64,000 nt of DNA, taken from contig NC_133389.1 in the NCBI RefSeq assembly GCF_047511655.1, positions 157,495,973 through 157,559,972 on the forward strand. The letters run 5' to 3'. The stretch comes from Castor canadensis (Eukaryota > Chordata > Mammalia > Rodentia > Castoridae). Every line of letters starts with the position of its first letter. The stretch's first letter is position 1. A program made the position numbers and the translations under genes. Under the pieces are notes generated by a model, which saw nothing but the letters and a program-made list of their open reading frames with translations, made no database searches and had not been told where the DNA came from. Below are positions 1 to 14,195 of this stretch, piece after piece.

Positions 1-1397
<1,397 letters not shown>

Positions 1398-1692
1398 TAC
1401 AGGATTCAAGTTTGTAGGCAGGTGCTCTACCCATGCCTACAGCCCTTATTTCTCTGGTTAGTTTGAAAATAGGATCTTGCTTTTTTGCTCAGGCTGGTCT
1501 GGCCATGATCCTCCTACTTTAGGCTTCTCACTATAGCTGGGATGATGGGCATGAGTTATCATGCCCAGCTTTGTCTGTTGAGATGGGAGTTTCATGAACT
1601 TTTTTGCCTGGGCTGGCCCAGAACCACAATCCTCTCTATCTCAGCTTCTCAAGTAGCTAGGATTGCAGGCATGAGCCACCTGAGCCAACACC
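1398..1692 (-). repeat. composite SINE (B1-like, B1-like, ID-like), antisense
   Basis: On the plus strand a degraded antisense ID-like part (GGCAGGTGCTCTACCCATGC) precedes two antisense B1-like units. Each ends in a GCATGAG(T/C)... stretch. Confidence 0.6.
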
Positions 1693-1761
1693 AACAGTGA
1701 TTTTATCTTAAATGCTATGTTTATTATTTTCAAGTATCTCCTCATTATTTATTCATTTATT

Positions 1762-1838
1762 GGCAGTACTAGGGTTTGAACTCAGGGCCTCATGCATGCT
1801 ATGCAGGCGCTCTACCACTTGAGCCACTCCACTAGCCT
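1762..1838 (-). repeat. ID-like SINE, antisense
   Basis: It reads GGCAGTACTAGGGTTTGAAC followed by CAGGCGCTCTACCACTTGAG, the reverse of the tRNA-like unit. Confidence 0.8.
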
Positions 1839-3767
1839 AACAGTGACTGTTAATAAAAGGAGGTAGATATGCACAATGGGAAGAAAAGAGAAAGGGGCAT
1901 CATATCCCTGGATACAGGGTCTGTGAGGCTCATCATCAAATCTTACAATTTTATATGAGGCCAGGGCTGTTTGTCTGTTTATCACACTGGGACACCTTGA
2001 GCTAGTTTACAGTGGAGGATAATGCTTGGTTTTGGCTTCTAAAGCTTTCTTTTAAGTCATTAAATTTTTCTAGATTGAAAGAAATTCTTGAGTTTTTGCT
2101 GTATCATTGCAAGATACCTTAAAGTAGCCTAAATGTATTCTTTCTACATACAAGTAAATTCATGTCAGTTTGAAATTATAATTCACTGAATGAGATACAG
2201 AGAGGAATTGGAAATCCTGATTTATGGTTTATTCTTTGTTACTATTTTGAATTTCAAACACATATGTGTAAATATGTGAATTCATACATGGTTTACTCCC
2301 ACGCTTCTTAAGGATGTAGTAAAAGACATTTACCTTCACAGGCAGAGAGAGAACATTTGATGAGGCCTGTAATAAGGTCTTTAGTGAAAAAGGTATTTTG
2401 CCTGTAGTACATATGAAATAGAATGTAACATCTTTTCCCCCTTTTATATGGTCTGTGATTTTTTACTAACATTGTTAAATACCAAGTCAAAGAAAAGCTA
2501 CGATGGAGGGGGAAAAATTCCATGGGAAACTTGGTATTTCCTGAGTTAGCTTGAACAAGTTCAGTAGTCAAGAAAAAGGAGATGCATTATTTGGCTGATA
2601 AGGCTGACAATAAAAGAGGCAGAGGCTGCAAGTTAAATGCTGGGCCCTTAGGTACATCTTCTCAGAATCTCTCCTTTATCTTGTATCTGTAAGTTCTGCC
2701 CCTTTCAATGGTCCCTCCTGACACCACAGGCTGAATAGGCTGTGGCTCTGTTCTGAGGCTCTAGAATGGGGGTGTCTCACATGTGCATGCTGGCAGCAGA
2801 AACACCCCCCCAAAACATTCATCGTCTTGCACCATTGTGGGGCCTCCCTGGCAAGAGACAAAGGCCAGACCACCTTCTGATTTTCTCCTATAGTGCTGGA
2901 ATAGAGTCTTCCTTAGCTTTTTACCCACTTGCCAATATCCAAAGCACCAATGACAACCTACCAAATGCCAAGAGTCACAAATGAAAGTCATTTTCAGGAA
3001 TACTCACAGTAGCTTTTTCACTTCCTTCTTTATGAGCCTTCTTTCCATGACCCAAGGCTTATCCTGCTGAGCAGGTTACCTCCAGCTTACACTGTGTCTG
3101 ATATCCTTTGGGGAGACTCAGCCTAGAAGCTACAGCAGCAAATCAGAGAGAATCTGAATTAGGGATGCTGTTGCTCCAAATACCAGTCATGGAGTCCTAG
3201 GTTGTGGAAGGGATCTGAGGGGGAACAGGATTTAGGCCTCTTCTACAGTAGGTTCCAAGTCAGAAAGCTGTCCAGAGGCTAGTGCACTGTACCTTGTATC
3301 TATCTGACATCTTATATTCCTTCCAAGGTTTTCTAACACTTATTATGTACTCATCCTTACAATAATCTAGCATATAAATGAGAAATGGTTCATGTGGTCA
3401 TTGATAAAAGCCATTTGGGCAGAAGAACTCTGGGAACATGGATGATTTGTGATCTGAATATGTTGGCGGTTTCCTGCGTGCACTCACCATGGTGACTCCA
3501 GTGTGTCCACCCTGGGAGGATGGCTCATGATGGAGCTTTTTTTTAGAGGTTCTTGAAAAACCATGTGATCATGATAAATTTGTCTTCAATTCCCACCATA
3601 ACTTTGAACCAGAAATTTAAGATCAGTTGATTGGGTCAAAAGGGGTTTGAAGTCACAAAAAGGAGTTTATAAAAATCATCACGTTTGAAAAGGAGGTATT
3701 CAGTGATAATTGTAAATAGGAATCAACTCTATTTGTAATGTTGTATTTCTTTAAATTAGATTTTAAG
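1839..3767. other. intergenic, no gene recognised
   Basis: I see no repeat family or coding exon that I can name here. Overlapping short frames at 2676-2991 are mutually out of frame and carry no motif. Confidence 0.45.
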
Positions 3768-4380
3768 CACATTGTGATGGTTACTTTTATGTGTCAACTT
3801 GGCTGGGCCATGATGCCTAGCTATTTGGTCAAACACCGTTTTAGATGTTTCTATGAAAGTGTTTGTTGGATAAGATTAACATTTAAATTGATGGATTTTT
3901 GACTAAAGCAGATTACACTGTGTAATGTGAGTGGGTCTTACCTATTCAGCTGAAGATCTTGAAAGAACACTGACCTCTCTTAACATGAAGGAGTTCTTTT
4001 TTTTTTGCAGGTCCCCTTATTAAATAGGTAGAATATATTTTTCTCTATCCTTTGTCTTTGTGTTTGACCATGTGATTGACTTATTTGGCCAAAAGAAATA
4101 AACATGAAGGAGTTCTGTCAGCACACAGCCTTTATATTCTAATTGCAACTCTTCCCTGGGTCTGAAGATTGCTGATTTCCTACATAGATTTTGGACTGCC
4201 CAAGTTTCCACAATCATGTGAGCGAAGTCCTTAGCATCAATTAATCTCTCTCTCTCTCTCTCTCTCTGTGTGTACATTGCATGTGTATGTGTGAGCTGAC
4301 CAGGTGTCTGCAGTTACCTGTGCGTACACACACACACACACACACACACACATTCTGCTTCTCTGGAGAACACTGAATAC
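3768..4380 (+). mobile_element. ancient LTR-like repeat remnant with nested insert
   Basis: The segment starts GGTTACTTTTATGTGTCAAC and ends near CTCTGGAGAACACTGAATAC, a pattern I know from an old, widespread mammalian MaLR-like LTR. It contains (TC)n at 4241-4268 and (CA)n at 4327-4352 near its 3' end, and a 103-bp retroposed insert at 3998-4100 (listed separately). Confidence 0.55.
3998..4100 (-). mobile_element. 103-bp retroposed insert flanked by 16-bp target-site duplication
   Basis: The 16-mer AACATGAAGGAGTTCT occurs at 3982-3997 and again at 4101-4116. The DNA between begins with a T-run, so read on the minus strand it ends in an A-tail. That is the signature of L1-driven retroposition. 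I do not recognise the source transcript. Confidence 0.75.
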
Positions 4381-7300
4381 AACACAGATATGACAAAAAC
4401 ATTATCAGCTATTTTGGTTCTGGAATGGAAAGTCCCTGGATATTCATTAAATTACCCTTTGTATTTTTAAAATTTTGCATACACTTTTAAATCACGTTAA
4501 AGATAGTTGGAAAAAAAGTTTAGAAACTTTGCTTGACAATTGTCATACAGAAACACTGAGATTCATTTGAATAAGCTCTCTGACATCAAGCAGAGGGTAA
4601 CCGGATGCCACTCATTCAATTCATGAGCATAACTAAATTATTTTGAATCCTTCTGACTGCTGCTACATCTGCTTCTGTCCTTTGGGAATGGTGAGTTAGT
4701 GGTTAAGGAGAAAGCCTGGGAAGGAAGTAGATTAACTTCAGACACTGCTATTGCTCTCTGCAGAGAAGTCACCTGGAGGAGGACCCGCAAGCCACAGAGG
4801 TGACCTCATTCCTAGAGAAGGAAAAGCCCTGGCCCAAGGAATCCAGAGGGCAGGGTGAGGTATCCACTCCACCACTGACTGGCATAGCCACGGCCAACAC
4901 CTCAGTCGCAGTGCTACCAAAAAATGATAGGCTTGGATAACATCACCTTTCGCTCTAACATTCTCTCTCACTCCATAAAGGAAAAACACTTGTTCATAGG
5001 ACATTTGTCCTACCTCAGGTCTGTGAGGAAGTATGCTCAACTAACTTTGAAGCCTAAAATGTGGAAGACTCGGCATTTGTCTTAACCCTTTCTTGTAATT
5101 CTGAGCAAGCCCTTGAATTTCAGACTTAGAAATAATAAAATTTGAGTCTTTAGTTGTTGCAGCTTCATCTTAGCGCCCCCCCCTTCCAGTTCAATGTGGC
5201 ATCAATTCAAAGGCTTAAATATTTTTTTAAAAATGAGTATCTCCCAACCCAAATCCCTAGGCTGGAGTCAGGTGATCCTACAAGGTGGCCAGCTAGCTGG
5301 GTCACCATAGACAGGTGAATTTTCCACTCTGTTTCTTGCTTTTCTTCCTCTACAAAACAAGTATCTAATGATTGGATTGGTTCCTTCTTACTGCAGAATT
5401 CGGTGATGTACATGCATGGGGCAGCTTTCTCTTGTTGAAAAAGGGTCATTTACATAGACTACTCAGTTCTGATTGAATTTGGCCAATCACCCCTCTTTTC
5501 TGTCTATAGAGCATTAAAGAAAACTGGACCAGTGGCTGGAAACACACACAAAAGCAGTACTGAAAGATGTCATCTGCCTTCAGGCTTCAGCTCTTTCATA
5601 GAGACAACCTCCCAGAAGTCACAGCCCCCATATTCTAGAGGAATTCCATGCACTGCGGAATCTCTGCACACCCCATGCGGGTCCCCCTGCAACCCTTGTA
5701 ACTGTGGCACACATCTCTGCCACGTTCTATTAGGTGCCCACCGGGCTCTTCACAAATCCCCCTGGAGAATCTCTCACCACCTGTGATGATGGCGGTGCTT
5801 TTGTTCTTTCTCTGCTTCCTGGACGAGCTTGAGCAGAAGCGGGCTTGGACTGGTGCTCACAGACATCCGGAAAGCAGAGGATTCTTCCTGGTTGCTAGGA
5901 AACCGGGATTGGATGGAAATAAGGTTTTTAAAATACCCCCACACACACCCTGAAGGAGGGGGCTGCTATATGATTGAGATAGGATTGTGATCCTGACCTG
6001 AAGTTCATGTATCTTTTTACCTGAGTCATCTTAGGTGTCCCAGCTAAATGATTAATCAGAAAACTGAGATGATTCGAGGAGGTCACCTCCTCAGGACTTT
6101 ATTATAGCACGTAGCTGCAGATTCAGGAGTCAGCTGACCAGTAAGATCAGCTGGAAAAGCCAGTGGAAGTCAGGCTCCTCCATACTTAAGGTGATTCTAC
6201 TTGGTGACTACAGACACAGAGCAGTAAAAGTCCTGAGGAACGGTCACCTGGGTCCAGACCATCGCCACATTTCCTGCTGGGTCGTCTCCCTGTTCACACA
6301 CTTGATTCCTTATCTTAAACCCTTGCTCACTTGCTGGGGGCCTCCCTTTACTCTAGAAGAAGATCTAAACTCCTGACTGTGGCCTGTAAGTATCTTCTCC
6401 ATGCCAATGGACAAAGGCCACGTTTGTTCTTCTGCCCCACCTCCTCCTGGCTGATTGTTCTCTCAATCCCTATTTCCACTCCTCTCTCTTGGTTGTATCT
6501 CTTCCTCACCATTGCTAGGTTCCTGGCTCAAAACTTTAGCAATAGACAGATTAGCAAGAGAAAAATTCAGATTTATTAAATCTGAATTTAACTTAACATT
6601 ATTTTAAATGACATAGGAGTCTTCATAATGAAATGAAGAATTGAAGAAACAGGCAACTTTGTGTATTTTTTATGTTTAGTTTGGATAATGAGTGGACAGT
6701 CATCATGAAATCTGGTTACACAAAGAGGGTACCATCTCACAGTAGTAAATTGGGGGGAACAGAACAAGTCCCACTTGTTCAGAAGTACCTTTCCTCCAGG
6801 TCAGGAAAGGCAGCACCTACATGATTGTCTTGGGATCTGCTTCAAGAGAAGGTCAGAAAATCCTTCTAGGTTTTATGCCTGCTTTAGGGCAGACAGGGAA
6901 GGTGACAGTGATCTTCCTGCTTCTATTGCTTTATGAAACACCAAGCCACTAGGGTCTTCATTTTCTCACAAAGGCTCCCATGTCACATAAAACTTATATT
7001 AAGTAAATTTATATGCTTTCCTCTTTGCCTGTTTTTGCATCTTAAAAAAGATGCAATTTAATAAAGTTTTCAGTGGGCACAAGAGACCAGATATCTAGGG
7101 TAACAAGGCAGAGAATGGGCTCGCCCTAGGACTGCAGGCACTGTATGGATTGTGGGATTATCAGGCTCCTATTTGCATCATGGTTCTGTACATCAGCTGT
7201 ACGCTAGAATCATCTGGGAACTTTGAAAACGACCAGGATAATTAACTCAGACTATCTGAAGGTAGGACTGAGCCAGACCATCTTCAAATTTCTCTAGGGC

Positions 7301-7599
7301 TCTGTCTAGTGTGCAAAGGAGGTTGACCCCAATGATGGACTTGAAGGACAGAGGGACATCCTAGCTGATGCTCCATTATTGCAGCTTCATGGAACTTAAG
7401 CTTGAAAGAAAGTTTTCTTCACTTTCCAAAAAAGACCTGAGGAAGAGATGGACCCCTTTCCCCTCTGGATATGGTCATTTTGGATGTGATACCCAGGAGT
7501 GGGAAAGCCAACTTATTGCTAGTCTAAGAATGAAGATACTATGTGGATGACGGCACAATCAGAGAACTTTCAGGTATGTGTTTTTACATTTAAAGTTCA
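4381..7599. other. intergenic, no gene recognised
   Basis: The sequence is mostly unique in appearance. A short near-palindrome, GAGGAGGTCACCTCCTC, lies near 6077-6093. Open frames of 60-100 residues show no domain. Confidence 0.45.
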
Positions 7600-7665
7600 C
7601 ATTTTGTTTTTTGGAGGTCCTAGAGTTTGAACTCAGGGTCTTGTGCTTCCTAGGAAGGCCTAACA
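7600..7665 (-). repeat. ID-like SINE fragment, antisense
   Basis: TAGAGTTTGAACTCAGGGTC plus a partial continuation; the 5' half of the element is missing. Confidence 0.5.
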
Positions 7666-8159
7666 ATCACATTTTTAAAAAATCTTATTTTAAAAGCCAG
7701 TTCTAGTGGGAGATTGATGGTCACTTTAGCCAAAGCTGTCTGTTGTGATACATTCCTTTAAATCCAACCTCGAAATTCATGCTGGGATCCTTGGTAGAAG
7801 GGAGCACCATAAAAGAGTGAATAAAAACAGAAGGTGCATTTTCCCTGTGACTGTTAAAGCAAAACTCTTGAGATGGAGGGCTTTCTGAAATAAATGGTTT
7901 ATTGAGCAATTACAGATGTTAGCTAGCTTGGAAAGAACCAGGTCTTTGGTCAAGCTCCTGCAACTTCCAAGGGCAAGGCTAGATAGCAGCTGGAAAAATT
8001 GCTGAATTAAGAGTAATTTTAGAATAACAATTTGGGGAAGGAAGAAGGAAGTTGTTCACTTTGAACCTACATAGGCTATTGGTAAGAGGGGAGATCATTC
8101 AAAGGGGAAAGTTTGGGGATAAGAGGACTGTCATTAAGGGGAAGTACTTGTTGCTTTTG

Positions 8160-8276
8160 TTTTATTTTTGTTTTTTTGAGAAGGATCTTGCTAATTGGCC
8201 GGGCTGACCTTGAACTCACGATCCTCCTGATTCTTCTGAGTGCTGACATTACAGTCATGCACCACAATGCCCACCT
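8160..8276 (-). repeat. B1-like SINE, antisense
   Basis: GACCTTGAACTCACGATCCT then GTGCTGACATTACAGTCATG is the reverse of a B1 (7SL-derived) monomer, next to a T-run. Confidence 0.75.
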
Positions 8277-9017
8277 ACTTGTTGCTTTTGGTTTGGTTGG
8301 GGTTGTAAGGAGGTTGTGATGGCATCTGGGAGTTGGCTGTCTGGGGTTTTAAGTCAAGGTTTTGACATACATTCAGGAATGTGGAATCTTTTCTTGTTTT
8401 GTTCACCAGTGTTTCCACCAACGACTTTTTTCTCTTTAAGGATCCTGTTCAATTACTTAGCACTTACTTATTTTTCCTTAGGCTTCTCCAATCTGCAACA
8501 GTCTCTATTTATCTTGGGCTTTCTTTGAGGAGGGGAGACTTTGACTCTTTTGTAGAGCAGATACTTTGTACACCAGCTCTCAATTTGCATTTGTCTGATC
8601 AACCAGGATTTTGGCAAAAATATCACAGATGATATGCCATTCTTGATGCATCATGTCATGAGTTCATGGTGTTGGCACATCTTGTCAGTGGTGATGTTAA
8701 CCTTGACCTGGTGAAGGGTACTGTCTGCCTGGGACAGGCTATATTGGTAAACTAATGCTCTTGGGAGATTCTCTGCTGTCTTCTTTCCATCTACATTATG
8801 TCAAGTGGAGTTCTACTGTTAGAAAAAGCTGCCCTGTTTCCTTATTTTTTATTATTAATTAACTATTTATCTCAGCATGGATCCATGGATACTGATTTAC
8901 TCTATGGGTGAAAATCCAATCCTGTTGTTGTTTTTTGGTTGTTGTTGTTCCCATTGATATAGTTTGCCCATTTGGAGGTCCTTTTGGAGGATTCCTGAAA
9001 TTAGAGAACAGCTTGTT

Positions 9018-9134
9018 TGAGGCTGGCAGTGTAGCTCAGTGGTGGAGTGCTTGTCTAGCATGCACAAGGCCCTGGGTTCCATCCCTGTTATCACAAAAAA
9101 AGCAACAACAAAAAAAAAAAAGAAAGAAAGAAAG
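9018..9134 (+). repeat. ID-like SINE with A-rich tail
   Basis: GGCTGGCAGTGTAGCTCAGT then GGTTCCATCCC, with tRNA-like A and B boxes, ending in A-rich and GAAA repeats. It is a slightly different, older subtype from the GTTCAAACCCC family. Confidence 0.85.
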
Positions 9135-9699
9135 ACCTTATTTTGCACCAAGTCTTGCCACTTGTTAGCTGTGACATTAAACAATGTGCTAAAAGTTACT
9201 AAGATACTGATTGTCTCCACCTTGTGTGTAAGAACAGGTATGTGAAAGATCGAGACCAACATGGTAGCACAGTGCTTGCAATAAAATCTTCATTCAACTA
9301 ACATTAACCCAGTCAATCTGATTAAGAACCCACGTGTGAAAGATGTGTCCTGAGTGAAGGACGCATCTTGAGGATGAGTGTAAAATCTGTGCTTTCCCTG
9401 GAGTTCAGAGGTAAAGCACCAGTAACTGTGCTTAGAAGACAGTTGCACTGTCACCAAGGGAGAGCGAGTGTGAGGAAATAGGCTGCTGTTAAAATCTCTT
9501 AGTGAGGGGTAATTTCTCTCTCAGGGCTTCTACTAAGTTCTTAAAAGTGGGACTCTACTTTTATTTTTACAGTGACACTTGTTTTTAGAGGAGAAAGCAA
9601 TGACAACTTCTGAAGCATGATCTTTAATTCCTTCCAACAGGATTAGGAAATTATTTTCTAAGTTACTTTGCTGCTATTATTGGTTTTTGGTGGCTTTGT

Positions 9700-9862
9700 T
9701 TCATTTTGACAATACTAGGGACTGAATTCCAGCACTCTATCCCTTCAGTCCTTTTGTTGCTATTTTGTTTAGGGTCTTGTTAGTTTTGCCTATCTGGCGT
9801 CAAATTGGTGATCCTCATGCCTCTGCTTCTTGCCTTTGCCTCCGGAGTAGCTGGGATTACAG
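9700..9862 (-). repeat. ID-like plus B1-like SINE, antisense
   Basis: CAATACTAGGGACTGAATTC is followed by B1-like antisense sequence ending GTAGCTGGGATTACAGCC. Confidence 0.6.
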
Positions 9863-9872
9863 CCTTAAAACA

Positions 9873-10105
9873 ATACGATTAAGCCGGGCACCAGTGGCTC
9901 ATGCCTGTAATCCTAGCTACTTGGGAAGCTGAGATTGGGAGGCTCAAGTTTCAAGTCCAGCCTGGGCAAATATTTCTCAAGATTCCATCTCCAAAATAAT
10001 CAGAGCAAAATGAACTGGAGGCATGGCTCAAGCAGTAAAGCACCTGCTTTGCAAGCAAGAATCCCTGAGTTCAAACTCCAGTCCTACCCCCACTCCCCAA
10101 AAAAA
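9873..10105 (+). repeat. B1-ID composite SINE
   Basis: A B1-like unit (GTGGCTCATGCCTGTAATCC) is followed by an ID-like unit (GGCATGGCTCAAGCAGTAAA and GAGTTCAAACTCCAGTCC) and an A-rich tail. Only one B1-like monomer is present. Confidence 0.8.
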
Positions 10106-10489
10106 GAATGAAAAGGGATTTGGCTCAGAGAAATAGATGTCCTTACACCCACTGATAAGCAGATGCCAGAAGCCAGTCCTCCTAACTGAGACCTCTTGAG
10201 CCCTTGTTTTTGCAAACATACTTTAGAAAGCTCAATACAAAACAGATGCCCAGATTATTCAACGGTTCTCCTTAATGTACCCCTTTCTTCTTGGAACAAA
10301 TTATAGTTAACTTTGCCATTTGTCCTAAGATAGTATAGTTGATATCATGATAAGCCCTTAAAGTGAAGAGGAGTAAAATTCTGGTGTTAATTGTGTGAAC
10401 ATGTTATGCTGTACTCATAAATTCTTAAGTACAAACCTGCCACAAAAAGCAACTTTGTAAGTTGTGCTCCAGGAAGAATCCCACCAGCA

Positions 10490-10780
10490 CAGTGCAAAGT
10501 GAAAGAAAACAGTCACAAAAGAACACATGGAACCTGATTCATGTAGATGAAGTACAAAAAGGTAAGACTCATGTAGGCTGTTAGAAGTCAATATAGTGGA
10601 TCCAAATCTTTGTGACCAAGGTAGTGGAAGGGAGCATAAATTGAGACTGTCAGGTGTCGAGCCTGGGCTAGTACAAGGGCATGTGCAGCTTATAAAACTT
10701 CACCAAGCTCTGTACTTATGATATGTGTTGTTTCGTGTGTATTTATTGTATTTCAATGGAAAGTTTTATAACAGAAGGGA
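10490..10780 (+). mobile_element. old L1-like 3'-end fragment
   Basis: The stretch TAAAACTTCACCAAGCTCTG through GTATTTATTGTATTTCAATG resembles the degenerate 3' end of ancient L1M elements. It is strongly diverged, so the limits are uncertain. Confidence 0.35.
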
Positions 10781-13281
10781 GGCATCCTTAGTAGTAGTGG
10801 ATTCATCTTAATGTGTTTGGGATGCATGACATTTAGACACATAGAGATTTACAGTCTGTTCTTCTGAAGACCCCATCTTGAAGTCATGTCTACAAGCATG
10901 AAGTCAACTTCATACTGACCTTTTTAACTGCAGGAACAAAATGACTCTTTTTTTATTTATTTGGTGCCACTTTAGAGAAGGCCATTTCTATACTGCTATT
11001 GGAGAGAAGTAATTTTCATGGCTCTTGCTGCCTCTGAAATGGTTTGGTTTGTCAGATATGAATATTCATTTAATCAGCTATTACCTGATGATCTTCAAAA
11101 AATGGGGCACATAAGAGGAGACAGAGAAACAGTGGGTAACAAGTAACTTGTAGAATCTCTGCAGTGAATGCTCATATGCACGCTCTAATTTGGGCAGAAG
11201 TTACCTAAACTGATACATTCTTAGTGACAGCTGTCAGAAAGCTATTTAACATCTGGTTCAACTCATCAAAGCATATAGAATCAATTTTTGAAAGGAGGAA
11301 AGAAAAAATTGATTCTCACTCAAAGTCATCTTCTTGAGAAGCATCAATTCTTGGACTGTAACACAAGGGATTACAATTCCTCTCATTTAATGCCCCATTA
11401 ATGTATTCATCCATACAGCCACTTAATCATCTTTACAGCCATGTTTCTACACCAATATATGAATGTTGGAGAATACATTTCCCAGTGGATTATCTGACTG
11501 GCAAATTTGGAAGTGTCTTCTACTAGCTCCTTTATGATAGGATCAGGCTCCACCAGGGAGGCCTGTAGCATGTAGCAATGCTGTGGCTGAGTGCATAGAT
11601 TGGCCTCCATAAGAGTGAAGTATTAGCATTGCACAGCCTGGTTTCTGTGTCTGTCTCTCACTGGTTCCAAATTTGGGCAGAGAAAGAAAGTAAATTTTAC
11701 TTATCAGTCCTCTAAATCCCAACTCTATGGAGGATGTAGAATTGGTCTTATGAAATGTTGAGGTGGTCACTTAAGGCAGTGTGACTGAAGTTGATTGTTC
11801 ACCTTTCTGGGCTTCACTTTCCTGTTTGTGACAGGAAGAACTTAGTGATACCTACTTCATGGGGCTGTTAAAAGAACTAAATAGGTTCATCCATGTGTTC
11901 TACTTATATAGCACCTGACACATCAAAAGTTAAATGTTGGCTATGATTTATAATATTTTAATAACATAGTATCACACTGTCCCATCACCTCTCCTACCTT
12001 TGCTTCACCACACATCACAAGTGTACTTCCTTGTCCATAAATACACCTCTATACCATTACGGCTGATGGCTGCAAAGCATTTCACTGTATAAAGGTTCCA
12101 CAACTAATCTACTCCTTAAACAGATAATATGGAATTTGGGGGAAAGGATGTGAAATAAGTACAAGATGATAAACCTCTTTTAAGTATCGACCAAAACGAA
12201 CTAAAAAATAAAAAGAGAAAACATTTCATTAGCCTTGAAACCAAGAAATGGTGCCAATACCATTTCATAAGCATTGAGTAATATTTCCCAGATAGACTAC
12301 AACTTGACCCAAATGAAAAAAAAAATCTATAATCAGCCTTAACACACTGTTCTCAGTAAGATTAAAAAGGCTACAAATTAACAAAGGCTATCAAAGTGTT
12401 CGAGCAATAAAATAAATAAGATCGACCTTGTATTCTCATAAGTTTTGCCCCATTCTGATAAATTCAACCATCCCATCTTCCTTAAATATTTATATTCTGA
12501 AAACAAGAAGATTCTTACAATGCTCCCTAAAATAAAATTGCAACATAACATACAGCATGTTTTTATCAAGCAATACATTTCACCTCTTCACACTGCATCC
12601 CTCTGCCACTTTCTCCTTCCCCTCTACTTTCAGTTGAAAACCATCAATGGAAGTGATAGTGCTCGGAGTCCTGCAAGCAGAGGGTACACCTCCTTCTCTA
12701 GCTCCATGGAAAAGTTAATAAAAAATTAATCTGAGAATTAGGGAGTCAAGAAGGAAAAGAGTTTCAATTGTCTCTCTAATTTTTCTTAGAACACTAGTTC
12801 CTCCCCTTCCTGGCTCAGGTTGTGGTTTAATTATTAGCTGTAAATGGACTTCCAGGACTTCTAAGGAGAGCTCAGGTTTTAAATGTAACCTGGGTGTCCA
12901 CAGCCATATCAAGTGAGGGACAGAGTTTATAATAATGTTTCAACAATAGTGACATGCAATATTCATATTCTGATGCTTTTTGTTTATGCTAGGAAATTGT
13001 TAATTGAATAGACACATTAATGATCATCAATAAAACAACTTCTTTTCAGAGTGAGCATTTACTGTATTGATCATCGGGTCCATTCTAAGGTAGAAAGTTC
13101 ACAGATATGACATAGAGAGTGTGCTGATTATATTGGTGTTAGAACTGTTAGCCTCTTACTTATTCTCAGCATATTTTCCATACACCCTTTTGTACACATA
13201 AACATAAAATTGATGTACTTTCAAAGTTGATAAAATAGACAATTTATTGCTCCATGCAATCCCCAGTTTCAGCTCTTGTTT
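10781..13281. other. intergenic, no gene recognised
   Basis: AT-rich DNA, with weak resemblance to old L1 or MIR sequence near 11.9-12.1 kb. A minus-strand frame at 11407-11610 is of unknown character and lacks supporting splice or homology evidence. Confidence 0.4.
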
Positions 13282-13618
13282 TTCAATTTTTTTTGGCAGT
13301 ACTGGGGTTTGAACTCAGGGCTTCACAATTGTAAGGAAGGCACTCTACAGCTTGAGCCATGCCAGCAGCCCTTTTTGCTCTGGTTATTTTGGAAATAGGG
13401 TTCCCCTTTCTGCCAAAGCCAGCCTGGACTGTGATCCTCCCATTTTTAAGCTTCCGACTGTCTCCGGGATGACAAGCATACACCACCACCCCCACCTTTT
13501 CTTTCTGTTGAGATGACGTCTTACAAACTTCTTTGCCCAAGCTCTCCTTGAACTGCTGCCCTCCTGATCTTAGCCTCCAAAGTAACTATGATTAAAAGCA
13601 TCTATCACTGGGGCCTGG
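13282..13618 (-). repeat. composite SINE (B1-B1-ID), antisense
   Basis: After a T-run come the antisense ID unit (GGCAGTACTGGGGTTTGAAC) and two antisense B1-like monomers. Confidence 0.8.
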
Positions 13619-13659
13619 TTGTTTTTTAATTTTTTAAAGTAATTTTATTTTTTGTTTCT

Positions 13660-13990
13660 TCTCCCCCAGCTTTATTGAGGTATGATTAACAAATAAAAAT
13701 TACATGTTTTTAAGGTATAAGCATGATGTTTTGATATACATATACATTGCGAAGTGATGACCACAATCAGGCTAATTAACAGGTTCATAACCTTACAAAG
13801 TTACATTTTTATGTGTGTGCTGTGAGAACATTTAAAGTCTTATATAGTTATATCCTTCAGCTGTCTATAAAATTTCAAGTGTACAATACTGAATAATTAA
13901 CTATAGTCACTATGTTTACTTTAGCTCTCCAGAACTTATTCATCTTGCAAACTCAGACTGTTCCTTTTGTACCTTCCCTATTTCCTCCTA
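13660..13990. mobile_element. ancient L1M-like remnant
   Basis: The run from CCCAGCTTTATTGAGGTATG through TTGCGAAGTGATGACCACAA to AACTATAGTCACTATG is a familiar segment of old mammalian L1 elements. It has no coding capacity. Orientation is not assigned. Confidence 0.5.
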
Positions 13991-14027
13991 CCCTCTTCTG
14001 GTTTAAGCTCAACTTCATGATTCTACT

Positions 14028-14102
14028 TTGGCCAGTGGAGTAGCTCAAATAGTAGAGTGTCTGCCTAGCAAGCATGAGACCTTGAGTTCAAACCCCAGTC
14101 TC

Positions 14103-14105
<3 letters not shown>
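14028..14105 (+). repeat. ID-like SINE
   Basis: GGCCAGTGGAGTAGCTCAAA to GAGTTCAAACCCCAGTCTC; the tail has been replaced by or has evolved into (CT)n(CA)n. Confidence 0.85.

Positions 14106-14192
<87 letters not shown>
14106..14192. repeat. (CT)n then (CA)n microsatellite
   Basis: About 26 CT units (14108-14160) pass directly into 16 CA units (14161-14192). It sits exactly where an ID-like SINE would have its A-rich 3' tail. Confidence 0.95.

Positions 14193-14195
<3 letters not shown>

Noticed and set aside
6077-6093. Near-palindrome GAGGAGGTCACCTCCTC as a transcription factor site
   Set aside because: One isolated match in intergenic DNA without a promoter or conservation evidence is expected by chance.
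9018-9095. tRNA gene-like sequence (GTAGCTCAG...GGTTCCATCCC), also at many other ID-like sites
   Set aside because: The tRNA-like A and B boxes belong to tRNA-derived SINEs with A-rich tails; the cloverleaf is degraded, and the copies are dispersed repeats.
11407-11770. Overlapping minus-strand frames containing SLVEPDPIIKELVEDTSKF
   Set aside because: The composition looks protein-like, but I recognise no family and see no start context, splice sites or repeat link. Left as unassigned.
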